From Desulfosporosinus hippei DSM 8344 (GTDB lineage: Bacteria > Bacillota > Desulfitobacteriia > Desulfitobacteriales > Desulfitobacteriaceae): a stretch of 64,000 nt of DNA. The notes below the pieces were generated by a model. It searched no databases. It was not told the DNA's origin and saw only the letters and a program-made list of their open reading frames with translations. Made by a program: the position numbers and the translations under genes. Each line of letters starts with the position of its first letter. The first letter of the stretch is position 1. This document shows positions 32,780 through 41,677 of the stretch, one piece after another. The stretch spans positions 186,001-250,000 of the forward strand of contig NZ_FNCP01000003.1 of assembly GCF_900100785.1 (NCBI RefSeq), given 5' to 3'.

Positions 32780-33178
32780 TCACCTCCTCTCACTAATTTC
32801 AGTTCGACCGTTAGGGGCTTTCAAGGCATAAACACATCCGCATTCTAGACAAGTTACACTGATAATGTCATAGTTAAGCCCAAAGTTTTCCTTTTCAGTC
32901 CTAAGATACTTAGCATGGCCTATTCCTGAATCACAAGTTGGGCAATGGTCTGATACTCTAGCGCTTTGGATGTTAATAACCGGGATGTCTTTGTACCATT
33001 GGAGAATTGACACCGAATAGCCAAACACAGGGAAAGATTTCGTCTTGTACTTTGTGATAATGTTGGCGATCATTTTCATCATGTCATTACGGCTGAGTTT
33101 CCCGTGGGCAAAATCATTAATCAGGTCATGGACGGATTGCTTATCCTCAGAGGTAGGGAGTTGGTATATCTTTGTCAA
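32780..33178 (-). CDS. Early phage protein with zinc ribbon, unknown function
   Basis: A 132-residue protein starting at TTG behind GGGAGGG (MTKIYQLPTSEDKQ). The N-terminal 60 residues are helical (HDLINDFAHGKLSRNDMMKMI). The C-terminal half has CPTCDSGIG and CLECGCVYAL, a two-knuckle zinc ribbon. It sits 7 nt upstream of the sigma gene and could regulate it, but this is only positional. Confidence 0.5.
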   Translation of the reverse strand: MTKIYQLPTSEDKQSVHDLINDFAHGKLSRNDMMKMIANIITKYKTKSFPVFGYSVSILQWYKDIPVINIQSARVSDHCPTCDSGIGHAKYLRTEKENFGLNYDIISVTCLECGCVYALKAPNGRTEISERR

Positions 33179-33192
33179 GGTTAGCCCTCCCT

Positions 33193-33303
33193 TTAATGAA
33201 TAAATGGTCTAGCGATAATTCCGATCACGTAGAAGGTAATAATGACAAGGGCAATAGCGAAAGCCGTACTTTTACGAGTCTTTTCAACGATAGCCTTAAA
33301 CAT
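33193..33303 (-). CDS. Tiny single-helix membrane peptide
   Basis: A 36-residue ORF, MFKAIVEKTRKSTAF followed by a hydrophobic helix AIALVIITFYVIGII and ARPFIH. An AGAGGAGG ribosome binding site lies 7 nt upstream of ATG, and the gene fills a gap between two early genes without overlap. Function unknown; membrane insertion is likely. Confidence 0.5.
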   Translation of the reverse strand: MFKAIVEKTRKSTAFAIALVIITFYVIGIIARPFIH

Positions 33304-33318
33304 GGTCATTCCTCCTCT

Positions 33319-33675
33319 TTATTTGATAAACCATTTACCTTTAACAAACTCAGCGTTACTAATCGCCATGCCGCGTTGATCGAGGAAAAAGCCAAGATTG
33401 GGCTTAATAACGCTTTCGTTTTCTCCTAGCTTACAGACGATTTCTTTCCCGTCTCTTAGCCAAGCAAGGATAGCTTCCTGCCAAGTAACTTGATGTTGAA
33501 GAACTAGTCTCCATTTCTCATTGACTGATGGGACAAAATGCGATTCCCAATTACCATCAAGTATCAACTGACCCTGCTTACCAAAGGAGTAAATTCTGCC
33601 AGTTCTCATCCGTTCAAATTTAGCCCCTGGATTTTTGAGCGCATAGGAGTACATTTCGCCTGTTGTTAAAATCAT
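33319..33675 (-). CDS. Early phage protein, unknown function
   Basis: A 118-residue protein with a fold pattern of short beta strands: MILTTGEMYSYALKNPG, FERMRTGRIYSFGKQGQLIL, WRLVLQHQVTWQEAILAWL and KPNLGFFLDQRG. Many phage early proteins share this arrangement of a helix plus beta-strands ending in an aromatic (KGKWFIK). No active site was seen. ATG follows AAGGAGGAA. Its neighbours are small early genes. Confidence 0.5.
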   Translation of the reverse strand: MILTTGEMYSYALKNPGAKFERMRTGRIYSFGKQGQLILDGNWESHFVPSVNEKWRLVLQHQVTWQEAILAWLRDGKEIVCKLGENESVIKPNLGFFLDQRGMAISNAEFVKGKWFIK

Positions 33676-33688
33676 GTTGATTTCCTCC

Positions 33689-33823
33689 TTAATTTTCAGA
33701 CTGTAAGATTTGCTTTAAAACTAATCCGGCTAATAGATCGATTCCGCGCTGCGGGTTTGGATGAGGGATAGTATTGATAGTAAGATTGACCCTGATTTCT
33801 TGAGGCCTATTTGTAGACTTCAC
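33689..33823 (-). CDS. Small early phage protein, unknown function
   Basis: A 44-residue ORF starting at GTG behind GAGAGGAAGGG (MKSTNRPQEIRV). It reads VNLTINTIPHPNPQRG then IDLLAGLVLKQILQSEN, a strand followed by an amphipathic helix. It sits between the Cro-like regulator and the next gene with gaps of 2 and 13 nt. Too short for family recognition. Confidence 0.45.
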   Translation of the reverse strand: MKSTNRPQEIRVNLTINTIPHPNPQRGIDLLAGLVLKQILQSEN

Positions 33824-33825
33824 AT

Positions 33826-34083
33826 TTATCCCTTCCTCTCTTTATCGGGTTCATCCTTTATGCCTGATGTTTTTCCGGTCTGTGCTCTTTCACGATTACC
33901 GTGTACCAGGTAATCAATAGAGACTCCAAAGTAATCTGCAACTTTCTGAACCCTATCAACGCTAGGAATGTTAGTGTCCCATTTATACATTGCCCCGTTG
34001 CTAAATCCGAATTTAACTTCTAAGTTTTTAAGGTTTGTATTATTTTCGCGGCATAGCTCTTGAATTCTACCAACTAACGTCAT
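33826..34083 (-). CDS. XRE-family Cro-like regulator
   Basis: An 85-residue helix-turn-helix protein. It starts at ATG 34083 (MTLVGRIQELCREN), since AAAGGAGG lies 11 nt upstream and an earlier ATG would include that site. The HTH is NLEVKFGFSNGAMYKWDTN. It shares much of its HTH with the divergent repressor (GFGNGAIYNWDKN), so the two likely bind the same operators. It is the first gene of the early operon and faces the repressor, the usual Cro position. Confidence 0.75.
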   Translation of the reverse strand: MTLVGRIQELCRENNTNLKNLEVKFGFSNGAMYKWDTNIPSVDRVQKVADYFGVSIDYLVHGNRERAQTGKTSGIKDEPDKERKG

Positions 34084-34146
34084 ACGATCTAATACCTCCT
34101 TTCCTGACATTTTTGTCAAAAATAGTAAACTTAGCTATTGACAAGC

Positions 34147-34342
34147 AACCGAAAATATTCTAATATTGGGTACAAGAAATACACCAATTAAAACTCGTTC
34201 GACACGAATTTTTAAATGGGTCTTAGTGACTCTTGGTTTTTTGTTGCTTGCATGGCGTTTATCTAAGTTACTGAGATAATAATAACCTAATATTTTCGGT
34301 TAGTCAATAGAGTTAGTGGATTTTTAACTAATATTTTAGGTT
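34147..34342. promoter_or_regulatory. Divergent operator region with three related sites
   Basis: Three copies of an AATATTTT(C/A)GGTT-type sequence flank the divergent promoters: AACCGAAAATATT (34147 onward, inverted), AACCTAATATTTTCGGTT (34284 onward) and AACTAATATTTTAGGTT (34326-34342). Each is a partial palindrome with AACC/GGTT ends. They lie between the Cro-like and repressor genes, so they are the likely binding sites of both. Confidence 0.65.
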
Positions 34343-34362
34343 GATTGGAGTGAGTCTTATCC

Positions 34363-34914
34363 GTGGGCATAGTAGAAAATATAAAGGATCTCTGTAAGCA
34401 GCGTGGTACGTCAATACCTAAAATTGAGAAAGAGTTAGGTTTTGGGAATGGGGCTATATACAATTGGGATAAAAATTCTCCAACTGTCGGTAAGCTTCAG
34501 CAGGTAGCAGATCATTTGGGGTCATCTATTGATTTTTTAATCTCGGGCTTTGATCAAGAGATAATAGATAGTATCAAATCACTATCTAATTACAACGGTG
34601 CAAAATCTTACTTTTTAGAAGATGTACTTACCTTTCTAATCCCAGAGATAGAAAAACTTAAAAAAGAATATTGGGACGTACCCTTTGATGCAACTCCTAC
34701 CGACATGATTTTATTAATTAGAGAGACGCCGCTTTCTAGAGAATTTAAAAATGATCTATTATGTTTACTTGAAAGGGTTAAAGAGCAACTTAAAAGCATA
34801 CAACCCGAAACTATAGCGGCCCACCATGACGGAGATGAGTGGACAGAAGAAGAACTAGCCGATATTGAGAGATTTAAAGAATTTGTACGCTCTAAACGGA
34901 ATGCTAAAAACTGA
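34363..34914 (+). CDS. XRE-family prophage repressor (ImmR-like)
   Basis: A 183-residue protein starting at GTG (MGIVENIKDLCKQRG). Residues 1-62 are an XRE DNA-binding domain with HTH IEKELGFGNGAIYNWDKN. The C-terminal 120 residues are helical and lack a LexA-type autoprotease motif. The next gene, ending 10 nt away, is an ImmA-like peptidase, so repressor removal is likely by that enzyme, as in ICEBs1. It faces the Cro-like gene across three related operators. It probably keeps the prophage silent. Confidence 0.8.
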   Translation: MGIVENIKDLCKQRGTSIPKIEKELGFGNGAIYNWDKNSPTVGKLQQVADHLGSSIDFLISGFDQEIIDSIKSLSNYNGAKSYFLEDVLTFLIPEIEKLKKEYWDVPFDATPTDMILLIRETPLSREFKNDLLCLLERVKEQLKSIQPETIAAHHDGDEWTEEELADIERFKEFVRSKRNAKN

Positions 34915-34923
34915 GGTGACATC

Positions 34924-35391
34924 ATGTTATACGAAATGCTTATCACCGAAGCAGAAAGTCAAAATGTTGAAGTATGTGAGGAGCACATGGGGCCTAGGAT
35001 CAGAGGACTGTATGGAGATAATGTAATTTGGCTAAACCAAGGATTACCTACTCACGCAGCTAAGGTGTGCGTTCTCGCTGAAGAAATGGGGCACCATTAC
35101 ACGTCTACTGGCAACATATTAAATCAGAAAAAACTAGCCCACATTAAACAGGAAAAGCGAGCTAGGAATTGGGCCTATAAAAAATTAATCCCCCTAGAAA
35201 GCTTTGTTAACGCTTTCAAAGAGGGAATTACTAATCGCTATGAGTTTGCTGAGTTCTTGGGAGTAACTGAATACTTTTTAGAACAAGCTATAGAGCATTA
35301 TAAAGAAAAGTATGGTTTATGCGTTGAGTGGACAAGCTATGTCATCTACTTTGAGCCTCTAGGAGTGCTCGAGATTTACGAAGATTATTAA
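34924..35391 (+). CDS. ImmA/IrrE-family metallopeptidase
   Basis: A 155-residue protein of the phage ImmA/IrrE group. The active-site helix reads VLAEEMGHHYTST, where the first His of the usual HExxH is Glu, a variant frequent in phage ImmA proteins. Downstream KRARNWAYKKLIP has the conserved Arg/Trp region with an extra helix (YEFAEFLGVTEYFLEQAIEHY) that may bind the repressor. In ICEBs1 ImmA cleaves the repressor after DNA damage. Operon order with an XRE repressor supports the same role. Activity with Glu in place of His is unproven here. Confidence 0.75.
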   Translation: MLYEMLITEAESQNVEVCEEHMGPRIRGLYGDNVIWLNQGLPTHAAKVCVLAEEMGHHYTSTGNILNQKKLAHIKQEKRARNWAYKKLIPLESFVNAFKEGITNRYEFAEFLGVTEYFLEQAIEHYKEKYGLCVEWTSYVIYFEPLGVLEIYEDY

Positions 35392-35415
35392 TATCTATAT
35401 TTTTTTACCCCTATT

Positions 35416-35431
35416 TAGAACACACGTTCTA
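35416..35431 (+). promoter_or_regulatory. LexA/SOS-box-like palindrome upstream of the integrase
   Basis: TAGAACACACGTTCTA is a perfect inverted repeat around ACAC and matches the Firmicutes LexA core GAAC-N4-GTTC. It lies 27 nt before the integrase start. If functional it would make integrase expression damage-inducible. Confidence 0.5.
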
Positions 35432-35457
35432 CTTATTACGAGATGAGGGATAAGAGA

Positions 35458-37068
35458 GTGAGTAAAATTATTCGGGCAGCATCTTATTTAAGATATAGCA
35501 GTGACAATCAACGCGAGGAATCTATCGTAGCCCAAGAAAGGGCTATCGAAGAATACTGTAAGCGAAAAGGCTATGTTCTAGTAAAGAAGTACGCTGATGA
35601 AGCTAGGAGCGCAACAACCGATAACCGAGCAGATTTTCAGCGCATGATAGAAGAAAGTGTGTTAGGGGCTTACGAGGTGTTGGTTGTCCATAAACTTGAC
35701 CGATTTGCACGAAACCGTTATGACTCGGCTCTTTACAAAAGACGACTAAAACTGAACGGGATCAAGGTAGAGAGTGTTTTAGAGCAGTTGGATAATTCTC
35801 CCGAATCTGTTATTCTTGAATCAGTCCTGGAAGGAATGGCTGAATACTACAGTAAGAACCTTTCTCGCGAGGTTCGAAAAGGTCTAAATGAGAACGCAAT
35901 GAAGGCAACTCACAATGGTGGTCGTCCAGCCTATGGCCTTAAAGTTAACCCTGAAACACATATGTATGAAATAGATGAAAAGAGATACAGAGCTGTTCAA
36001 ATGTATTTTGAAGGTCTTGATGCAGATTTAACAAGAGCTGAGATCGCTAGGAGAATAAACAGTGCTGGATTTAGAACTTATGCCGGTGACGAATTTAAAA
36101 TTACTAGTTTTGATACTTGGGCGGCCAACCCGAAATACAAAGGTGATTATGTATGGAACGCTAGTTCATCGAAGGACGAATCCGGTAAACGTAATAGCCA
36201 CCTCAAAAAACCTATTGAAGAGCAGATAATTATTGAAGGGGCTATTCCTGCCATTGTTTCAAAAGATCTCTGGGAAAGGGTGAACGCTAAATTGAAAAAG
36301 AGAGAAAGTAATAGTGAAAAATCTCGGCTAAGAGCAAAAACGGTTTATCTACTTAGCGGGAAAGTCTTCTGTTCCAAGTGTGAAAGCCAGATTTCTGGCG
36401 AATCTTATACCAGCCGTGGTAGGAACTATGCTTACTATAAATGTTCTAGTAAGTGCGAAAATAAAGGCATTCCAAAAGAGCTTCTTGAGAGCGTCGTTAT
36501 TGATAAATTAGTAGAAATCTGTTTTTCTTCTGAAGCCGTTCAACAGATAGTGGAAAAGGTTAAAAAGCTGTATAAAGAAAGACAAAATAACACAGCCAAC
36601 GATACCGTTCCACTAAAAGAAGAGATCGCGTCTCTAGAATCTAAGATTGACAAATGGATTGATGCTATAGGAGACGGTATTCTTGACAGGAATGTTCTTG
36701 CTAAAAAAATAAATGAAGCCAACGAAAAGAAGGAATTCCTTACTTCCCAGTTGGCTTTAGTAGAAGTTATTCAAAAAACGCCTGAAATTGAGGATGCGGC
36801 AATCATCAAAATATTAGACAAAAGAAAAGATTGCCTTCTATCTGATGATCCAATAGATCAAAAGGCAGTCATACAAGAATATATAGACAACGTAAAGGTT
36901 TTTTTTACTGCTGATAAAATGCTTGATATCGAGATTACCGTGAGATTTGATATGTTAGGTGTACCAATGGTGGAGGCGAGGGGACTTGCACCCCTGTATC
37001 GAAGAACGACCACAAAAGCGTCTACGCGTGTGTCCTTTAATTTAAATTTCGCCAGTCTTGACTCCTAA
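35458..37068 (+). CDS. Large serine recombinase (prophage integrase)
   Basis: 536 residues. It integrates and excises the prophage by strand exchange through a catalytic Ser. The start is GTG at 35458 behind GAGGG; ATG at 35443 is possible. The N-terminal resolvase domain has AASYLRYSSDNQREES (catalytic Ser near 14) and VVHKLDRFARNRYDSA. A recombinase domain (PAYGLKVNPETHMYEID, AEIARRINSAGFRTY) follows, then a zinc ribbon (CSKCESQISG, YYKCSSKCEN) and a coiled coil near 380-440. The last 33 codons overlap the 3' end of ssrA in antisense, so the C-terminus probably changes on excision. Confidence 0.9.
   Translation: MSKIIRAASYLRYSSDNQREESIVAQERAIEEYCKRKGYVLVKKYADEARSATTDNRADFQRMIEESVLGAYEVLVVHKLDRFARNRYDSALYKRRLKLNGIKVESVLEQLDNSPESVILESVLEGMAEYYSKNLSREVRKGLNENAMKATHNGGRPAYGLKVNPETHMYEIDEKRYRAVQMYFEGLDADLTRAEIARRINSAGFRTYAGDEFKITSFDTWAANPKYKGDYVWNASSSKDESGKRNSHLKKPIEEQIIIEGAIPAIVSKDLWERVNAKLKKRESNSEKSRLRAKTVYLLSGKVFCSKCESQISGESYTSRGRNYAYYKCSSKCENKGIPKELLESVVIDKLVEICFSSEAVQQIVEKVKKLYKERQNNTANDTVPLKEEIASLESKIDKWIDAIGDGILDRNVLAKKINEANEKKEFLTSQLALVEVIQKTPEIEDAAIIKILDKRKDCLLSDDPIDQKAVIQEYIDNVKVFFTADKMLDIEITVRFDMLGVPMVEARGLAPLYRRTTTKASTRVSFNLNFASLDS
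36968..37068. other. Prophage attachment junction within the ssrA 3' end
   Basis: The integrase reading frame ends inside the tmRNA gene, which is intact up to its CCA. So one hybrid attachment site lies in this overlap. The crossover dinucleotide cannot be placed because the partner site is outside the window. Confidence 0.6.
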
Positions 37069-37319
37069 AGGCAAGGATTCAGTTCAGGCTAGCTCGATGA
37101 TCTTAGCTAATGTCTCCGAGCATTGACATTAGAGCGTCCTACTTAATTGACACTCTGACCCTTCATCGTAGGTTCTGAAGGCAGAATGCTAGCGGCACTT
37201 AGGCAGCTAGAGCGTAATTGTTTTCGTTAACTATTTTTGCCCACCGTTTAACGAGACCAGGTGGAATCTCGACGCGCAACTCTTGCCACCGCTTCCCCGA
37301 GCGAGTCTAAAACGCCCCC
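36968..37319 (-). ncRNA. ssrA: tmRNA
   Basis: A 352-nt tmRNA that rescues stalled ribosomes with SmpB. The 5' GGGGGCG pairs with 3' CGCCTCC to form the acceptor stem, discriminator A and encoded CCA follow, and the T-arm GTTCTTCGATACAG lies near the 3' end. The tag frame at 37199-37240 reads AKIVNENNYALAA then stop, the usual A..LAA degradation tag. The gene lies downstream of smpB in the same direction, separated by 209 nt. It is the integration site of the prophage, and the 3' end appears intact. Confidence 0.95.
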
Positions 37320-37340
37320 GTAAAAATTAACTACAAACAT

Positions 37341-37346
37341 AGTATA
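37341..37346 (-). promoter_or_regulatory. Predicted ssrA extended -10 promoter element
   Basis: TATACT on the minus strand is preceded by TGTGG, an extended -10. Transcription would start about 15 nt upstream of the mature tmRNA 5' end. The -35 region is weak. Confidence 0.5.
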
Positions 37347-37528
37347 CCACATTTTTGTTTAAAGCAAAGTGAATAACCCTGGAATAATTACTTCTTTATG
37401 GAAAAGACATTCTGGAACTATTAATCTTACGGAAATTTTAGATTAAATGTTTTTTCTTTTATCCTAAACAAGTTACTGCCCATTCCAAATTTACATATAT
37501 CACTTATATTATATAAACAGATTAATTT

Positions 37529-37999
37529 TTAATAATTCTTATTCCGATCTCTTAAGGCACGCTCTATATCACGTTTTCCTTCACGTTCAGCAAGAGCTTG
37601 CCGTTTATCATAATTTTTCTTCCCTTGGCCAACAGCTAATTCTACTTTAGCCATCCCTTTTTTTAAATAAATTTTTATCGGGATCAGGGTTAGCCCTTGC
37701 TGCTGAATCTTACCGATTAGTTTACTTATTTCCGCTCGGTGAAGTAGCAGCTTACGAGGCCTAAGTGGATCGTGATTGAATCGGTTTCCCTGTTCATAGG
37801 GGCTGATATGCAGCTGGTGAACCCAAATTTCACCCTCATCTAATTTTGCATAGCTATCCTTTAAATTAACCCGTCCATTACGAATGGATTTTATTTCAGT
37901 TCCGGTGAGAATAATCCCAGCCTCAATTCTATCCTCAATATAATAATCGTGGAAAGCCTTACGATTTTCAGCAACAACTTTAATTCCTCCAGAAGGCAT
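37529..37999 (-). CDS. smpB: SsrA-binding protein SmpB
   Basis: 156 residues. It binds tmRNA and brings it to stalled ribosomes. The start at 37999 ([19 protein letters not shown]) has AGGAGG upstream; a longer frame start adds an unlikely N-terminus. Signature blocks are [41 protein letters not shown] and a basic C-terminal tail ([20 protein letters not shown]) that enters the ribosomal mRNA channel. It lies just upstream of ssrA, the common bacterial arrangement. Confidence 0.95.
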   Translation of the reverse strand: MPSGGIKVVAENRKAFHDYYIEDRIEAGIILTGTEIKSIRNGRVNLKDSYAKLDEGEIWVHQLHISPYEQGNRFNHDPLRPRKLLLHRAEISKLIGKIQQQGLTLIPIKIYLKKGMAKVELAVGQGKKNYDKRQALAEREGKRDIERALRDRNKNY

Positions 38000-38145
38000 A
38001 TTAATCCTCCTCTCATCAAGTACTTCAGTATAACACAAACTTCCTATTATAACCAAATGTTAAGAATCAACGACCTAATACTTTCCGACATCCTCTAGCC
38101 GATAACTCAAAACAAAAAAGTTTAGCAATGAGAACCTAAATTACC

Positions 38146-38700
38146 CTATAGCTCTAATTCCTTCGAAATCCCCTGCATCCCCTCTAAGCCTAATCCTAAA
38201 AACTCCTCTAACGTAAGTCCCAGCTCACTGCAGCTGAGAATCTGCTGTCGATTTGCCCCCTTGGCAAAGGCCTTTTGATCAAATTTCTTAAGGAGGAAAG
38301 GAACATCTACCCCAGAAAGCTTTTTATCCGGTCGGATAAGAGCCCCGGCTACAATCAGCCCTGTCATAGGGTCTGTTGCATAAAGGGCCTTATCCAATAA
38401 AGAGTTTCGGGGTAGTCCGTGCCTCTCATTGTGTACCTTAACGGCATAAATAAGGTCTGGGGAAAAACCTAGGCTCTCTAAGATTTCCGCCCCTTTTAGA
38501 GAATGAACTTCAGGCTGTTCTTTAGTATCCTCATAATCAATATCATGGAGCAGGCCCGCCATTCCCCACAAATCAGGATCTTGATCAAAATGCTTGGCTA
38601 AACGAATAAGGACTGCTTCTGTTGATATCATATGTTTTAGTAGGTTTTTATTATCCACATACTTCGTTAATTCTGCGTATGCTTCTGCTCTTGTCATCAT
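38146..38700 (-). CDS. HD-domain (HDIG) hydrolase, unknown substrate
   Basis: A 184-residue HDIG metal-dependent phosphohydrolase. It has HMISTEAVLIRLAKHF (first His), GLLHDIDYE (the HD pair), HSLKGAEILESLGF and VKVHNERHGLPRNS, with KALYATDPMTGLIVAGALI near the end. Proteins of this form hydrolyse nucleotides or phosphate esters, but the substrate is not indicated. Start is ATG behind GGAAGCGGG; two adjacent ATGs are possible. It sits between the esterase and smpB, all on one strand. Confidence 0.8.
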   Translation of the reverse strand: MMTRAEAYAELTKYVDNKNLLKHMISTEAVLIRLAKHFDQDPDLWGMAGLLHDIDYEDTKEQPEVHSLKGAEILESLGFSPDLIYAVKVHNERHGLPRNSLLDKALYATDPMTGLIVAGALIRPDKKLSGVDVPFLLKKFDQKAFAKGANRQQILSCSELGLTLEEFLGLGLEGMQGISKELEL

Positions 38701-38818
38701 TGATTAATCCCGCTTCCTTTCATTTCAAGAACCTTCCCTTTCCACTCAGGATAGTTCTTACAACTATGTATCTAAGACACAATCAAACTAATATAGATTA
38801 GTCTGATTCAATGTCGCT

Positions 38819-39643
38819 TTAATCGTGATTGTATTTCTTCTGATCAAACTGTTGAAGAAACTCGTGAACCTTTAAAAAAACTTCTTCGCGTTCCTGACCA
38901 AGAGTTAAAATATGTCCAGATTTTTGCCAATAGATTACCTCAGGATTGACCTGCCTGATTTTCTTCCTAATAATCTCTACACTGACAGGTTTAACGGTTA
39001 AATCCTTTGAGCTTTGCATTAATAAGGACGGACACTTTATTGTCTGAAGTTTATTGCGTACTTGACGAATTCCTTTATTTAATGAAATTAAGGAATCCAC
39101 CGGAACCCGTTCATAGACAAAACGCTCAGCTAGTGGGTCATTTTTTAACAATGCTGGTTTATCCTTTACCGCTTTTTTAGGATTTAACTTTTTTCCCCTC
39201 CTCGAAAACGGTTTATTCTTCTCAACAAAGGTCATAAACGGCCTAATGAGCCGAACGAAACGAGTTCTCCTATCTGCCAGGATCATGGGGGCATTCATAC
39301 TGATAAGTCCATCGATGAGACCCAGCGTCCCCAGATGAAGAGTCAATAGTCCTCCCATGGATAATCCTACTCCAATTACAGTATCACAAGTTTCTCTAAG
39401 CTTTCGAACACCGACTACTGCGTCTTTAGTCCAATCCTCCCAACTAGTTGTTGCCATCAGTTCCGGAGTTGTCCCATGACCCGACAGTTGGACTCCCAGG
39501 ATTGTCCATCCAAGCTTGGCTAAGCGTTCACCCATTAGCCTCATTTCTGAAGGAGAGCCGGAAAAACCATGAATCAGCAGACAGCCAACATGGTTGCCGG
39601 GAAAAAAGAAGGGCTCTACTAAGCGTCTTTGTGGTTCCAGCAA
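38819..39643 (-). CDS. Alpha/beta hydrolase, carboxylesterase-like
   Basis: A 274-residue enzyme of the Est30/monoacylglycerol-lipase type. GCLLIHGFSGSPSEMR forms the oxyanion region, IGVGLSMGGLL holds the nucleophile Ser in GxSxG, and MQSSKDLTVKP (Asp) and KSGHILTLGQE (His) complete the triad. Start is TTG behind GGAGGAG. It follows secG, the same order as in Bacillus secG-yvaK (est). It likely cleaves short-chain esters. No signal peptide is present, so it is cytoplasmic. Confidence 0.85.
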   Translation of the reverse strand: MLEPQRRLVEPFFFPGNHVGCLLIHGFSGSPSEMRLMGERLAKLGWTILGVQLSGHGTTPELMATTSWEDWTKDAVVGVRKLRETCDTVIGVGLSMGGLLTLHLGTLGLIDGLISMNAPMILADRRTRFVRLIRPFMTFVEKNKPFSRRGKKLNPKKAVKDKPALLKNDPLAERFVYERVPVDSLISLNKGIRQVRNKLQTIKCPSLLMQSSKDLTVKPVSVEIIRKKIRQVNPEVIYWQKSGHILTLGQEREEVFLKVHEFLQQFDQKKYNHD

Positions 39644-39854
39644 CTACACTCCTCCTAACAGATTTTCGTGATTCATCATCTGAGTTCGATTATTGTGTCG
39701 TAGTATCGAGAGAATCCATAAGATTACCCTAACACCGCTTTATGACCTTCAACTGGAGAAAGAGAAAAATTATTATAATAATAAATAAAAATACAATATC
39801 TAACAGTATTCTTTTTCACTGGACTTATTCAATTAACTAGATTAACCGGATACA

Positions 39855-39899
39855 AAAAAATAGCACAGAAGGGCACCTCATACGAAGTACCCCTCTTTG
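39855..39899 (-). terminator. Intrinsic terminator after secG
   Basis: On the minus strand AGAGGGGTAC and GTGCCCTTCT form a 10-bp stem with wobble pairs, then TATTTTTTTG. It ends the secG transcript and explains why the esterase may need its own promoter. Confidence 0.8.
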
Positions 39900-39917
39900 T
39901 TGGCTTTATAAGCTTAA

Positions 39918-40142
39918 CTACGAAACGATGGCTAAACCCAAAGAACTCAGCAAAAAGACAGCTGCTAAAACACCTGTGGCTTTAGCAAATAATTCGTCCA
40001 TGCCTTTCTTCTTGCCGAAAATAGCCTCTCCGGCACCAGTAATAGCTCCTGATAATCCTGCACTTCTTCCGGACTGTAGCAAGACTGCTGCAATCAGCCC
40101 TATCGAACTGAGTATTAAAAGAATTATTAATGCAATTTGCAA
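39918..40142 (-). CDS. secG: Preprotein translocase subunit SecG
   Basis: A 74-residue two-helix membrane protein: an N-terminal helix (IALIILLILSSIGLIAAVLL), the conserved LLQSGRSAGLSGAI loop, and a second helix near the C-terminus (ATGVLAAVFLLSSLGLA). It is a stimulating subunit of the SecYEG channel. Its size and the G-rich cytoplasmic loop are as expected. A promoter with TTGAGT and TAAAAT precedes it, downstream of eno. Confidence 0.9.
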   Translation of the reverse strand: MQIALIILLILSSIGLIAAVLLQSGRSAGLSGAITGAGEAIFGKKKGMDELFAKATGVLAAVFLLSSLGLAIVS

Positions 40143-40208
40143 AATAACTCACCCCCTAAGATACCCTTCTCATACATCACTGCGATTTTATAAATGCTCA
40201 ATAGGCTC

Positions 40209-40237
40209 ATTTTAGCACAAGCCCAGGTAAAACTCAA
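40209..40237 (-). promoter_or_regulatory. Predicted sigma-A promoter for secG
   Basis: TTGAGT (40232-40237), 17 nt, then TAAAAT (40209-40214) with an extended TG upstream. It lies in the eno-secG gap, so secG can be expressed apart from the glycolytic operon. Confidence 0.6.
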
Positions 40238-40258
40238 TAAATCTTCGACTTGCGCGAT

Positions 40259-41539
<1,281 letters not shown>

Positions 41540-41677
41540 TCAATGTCCCCCTTTTTTTATTAGAAATCTCATACTGAGAAGTTCTAGCTTAAAGTAACTT
41601 AAACCTTAACATCTGGCAATCCTTAATTCTATCAGTGAACTAATGGATATTAGGAACCCAAATTAATGCTTCCTAAG

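Noticed and set aside
38765-38815. Hairpin ACTAAT / ATTAGT downstream of the esterase
   Set aside because: A stem is present but no T-run follows, so terminator function is not supported.
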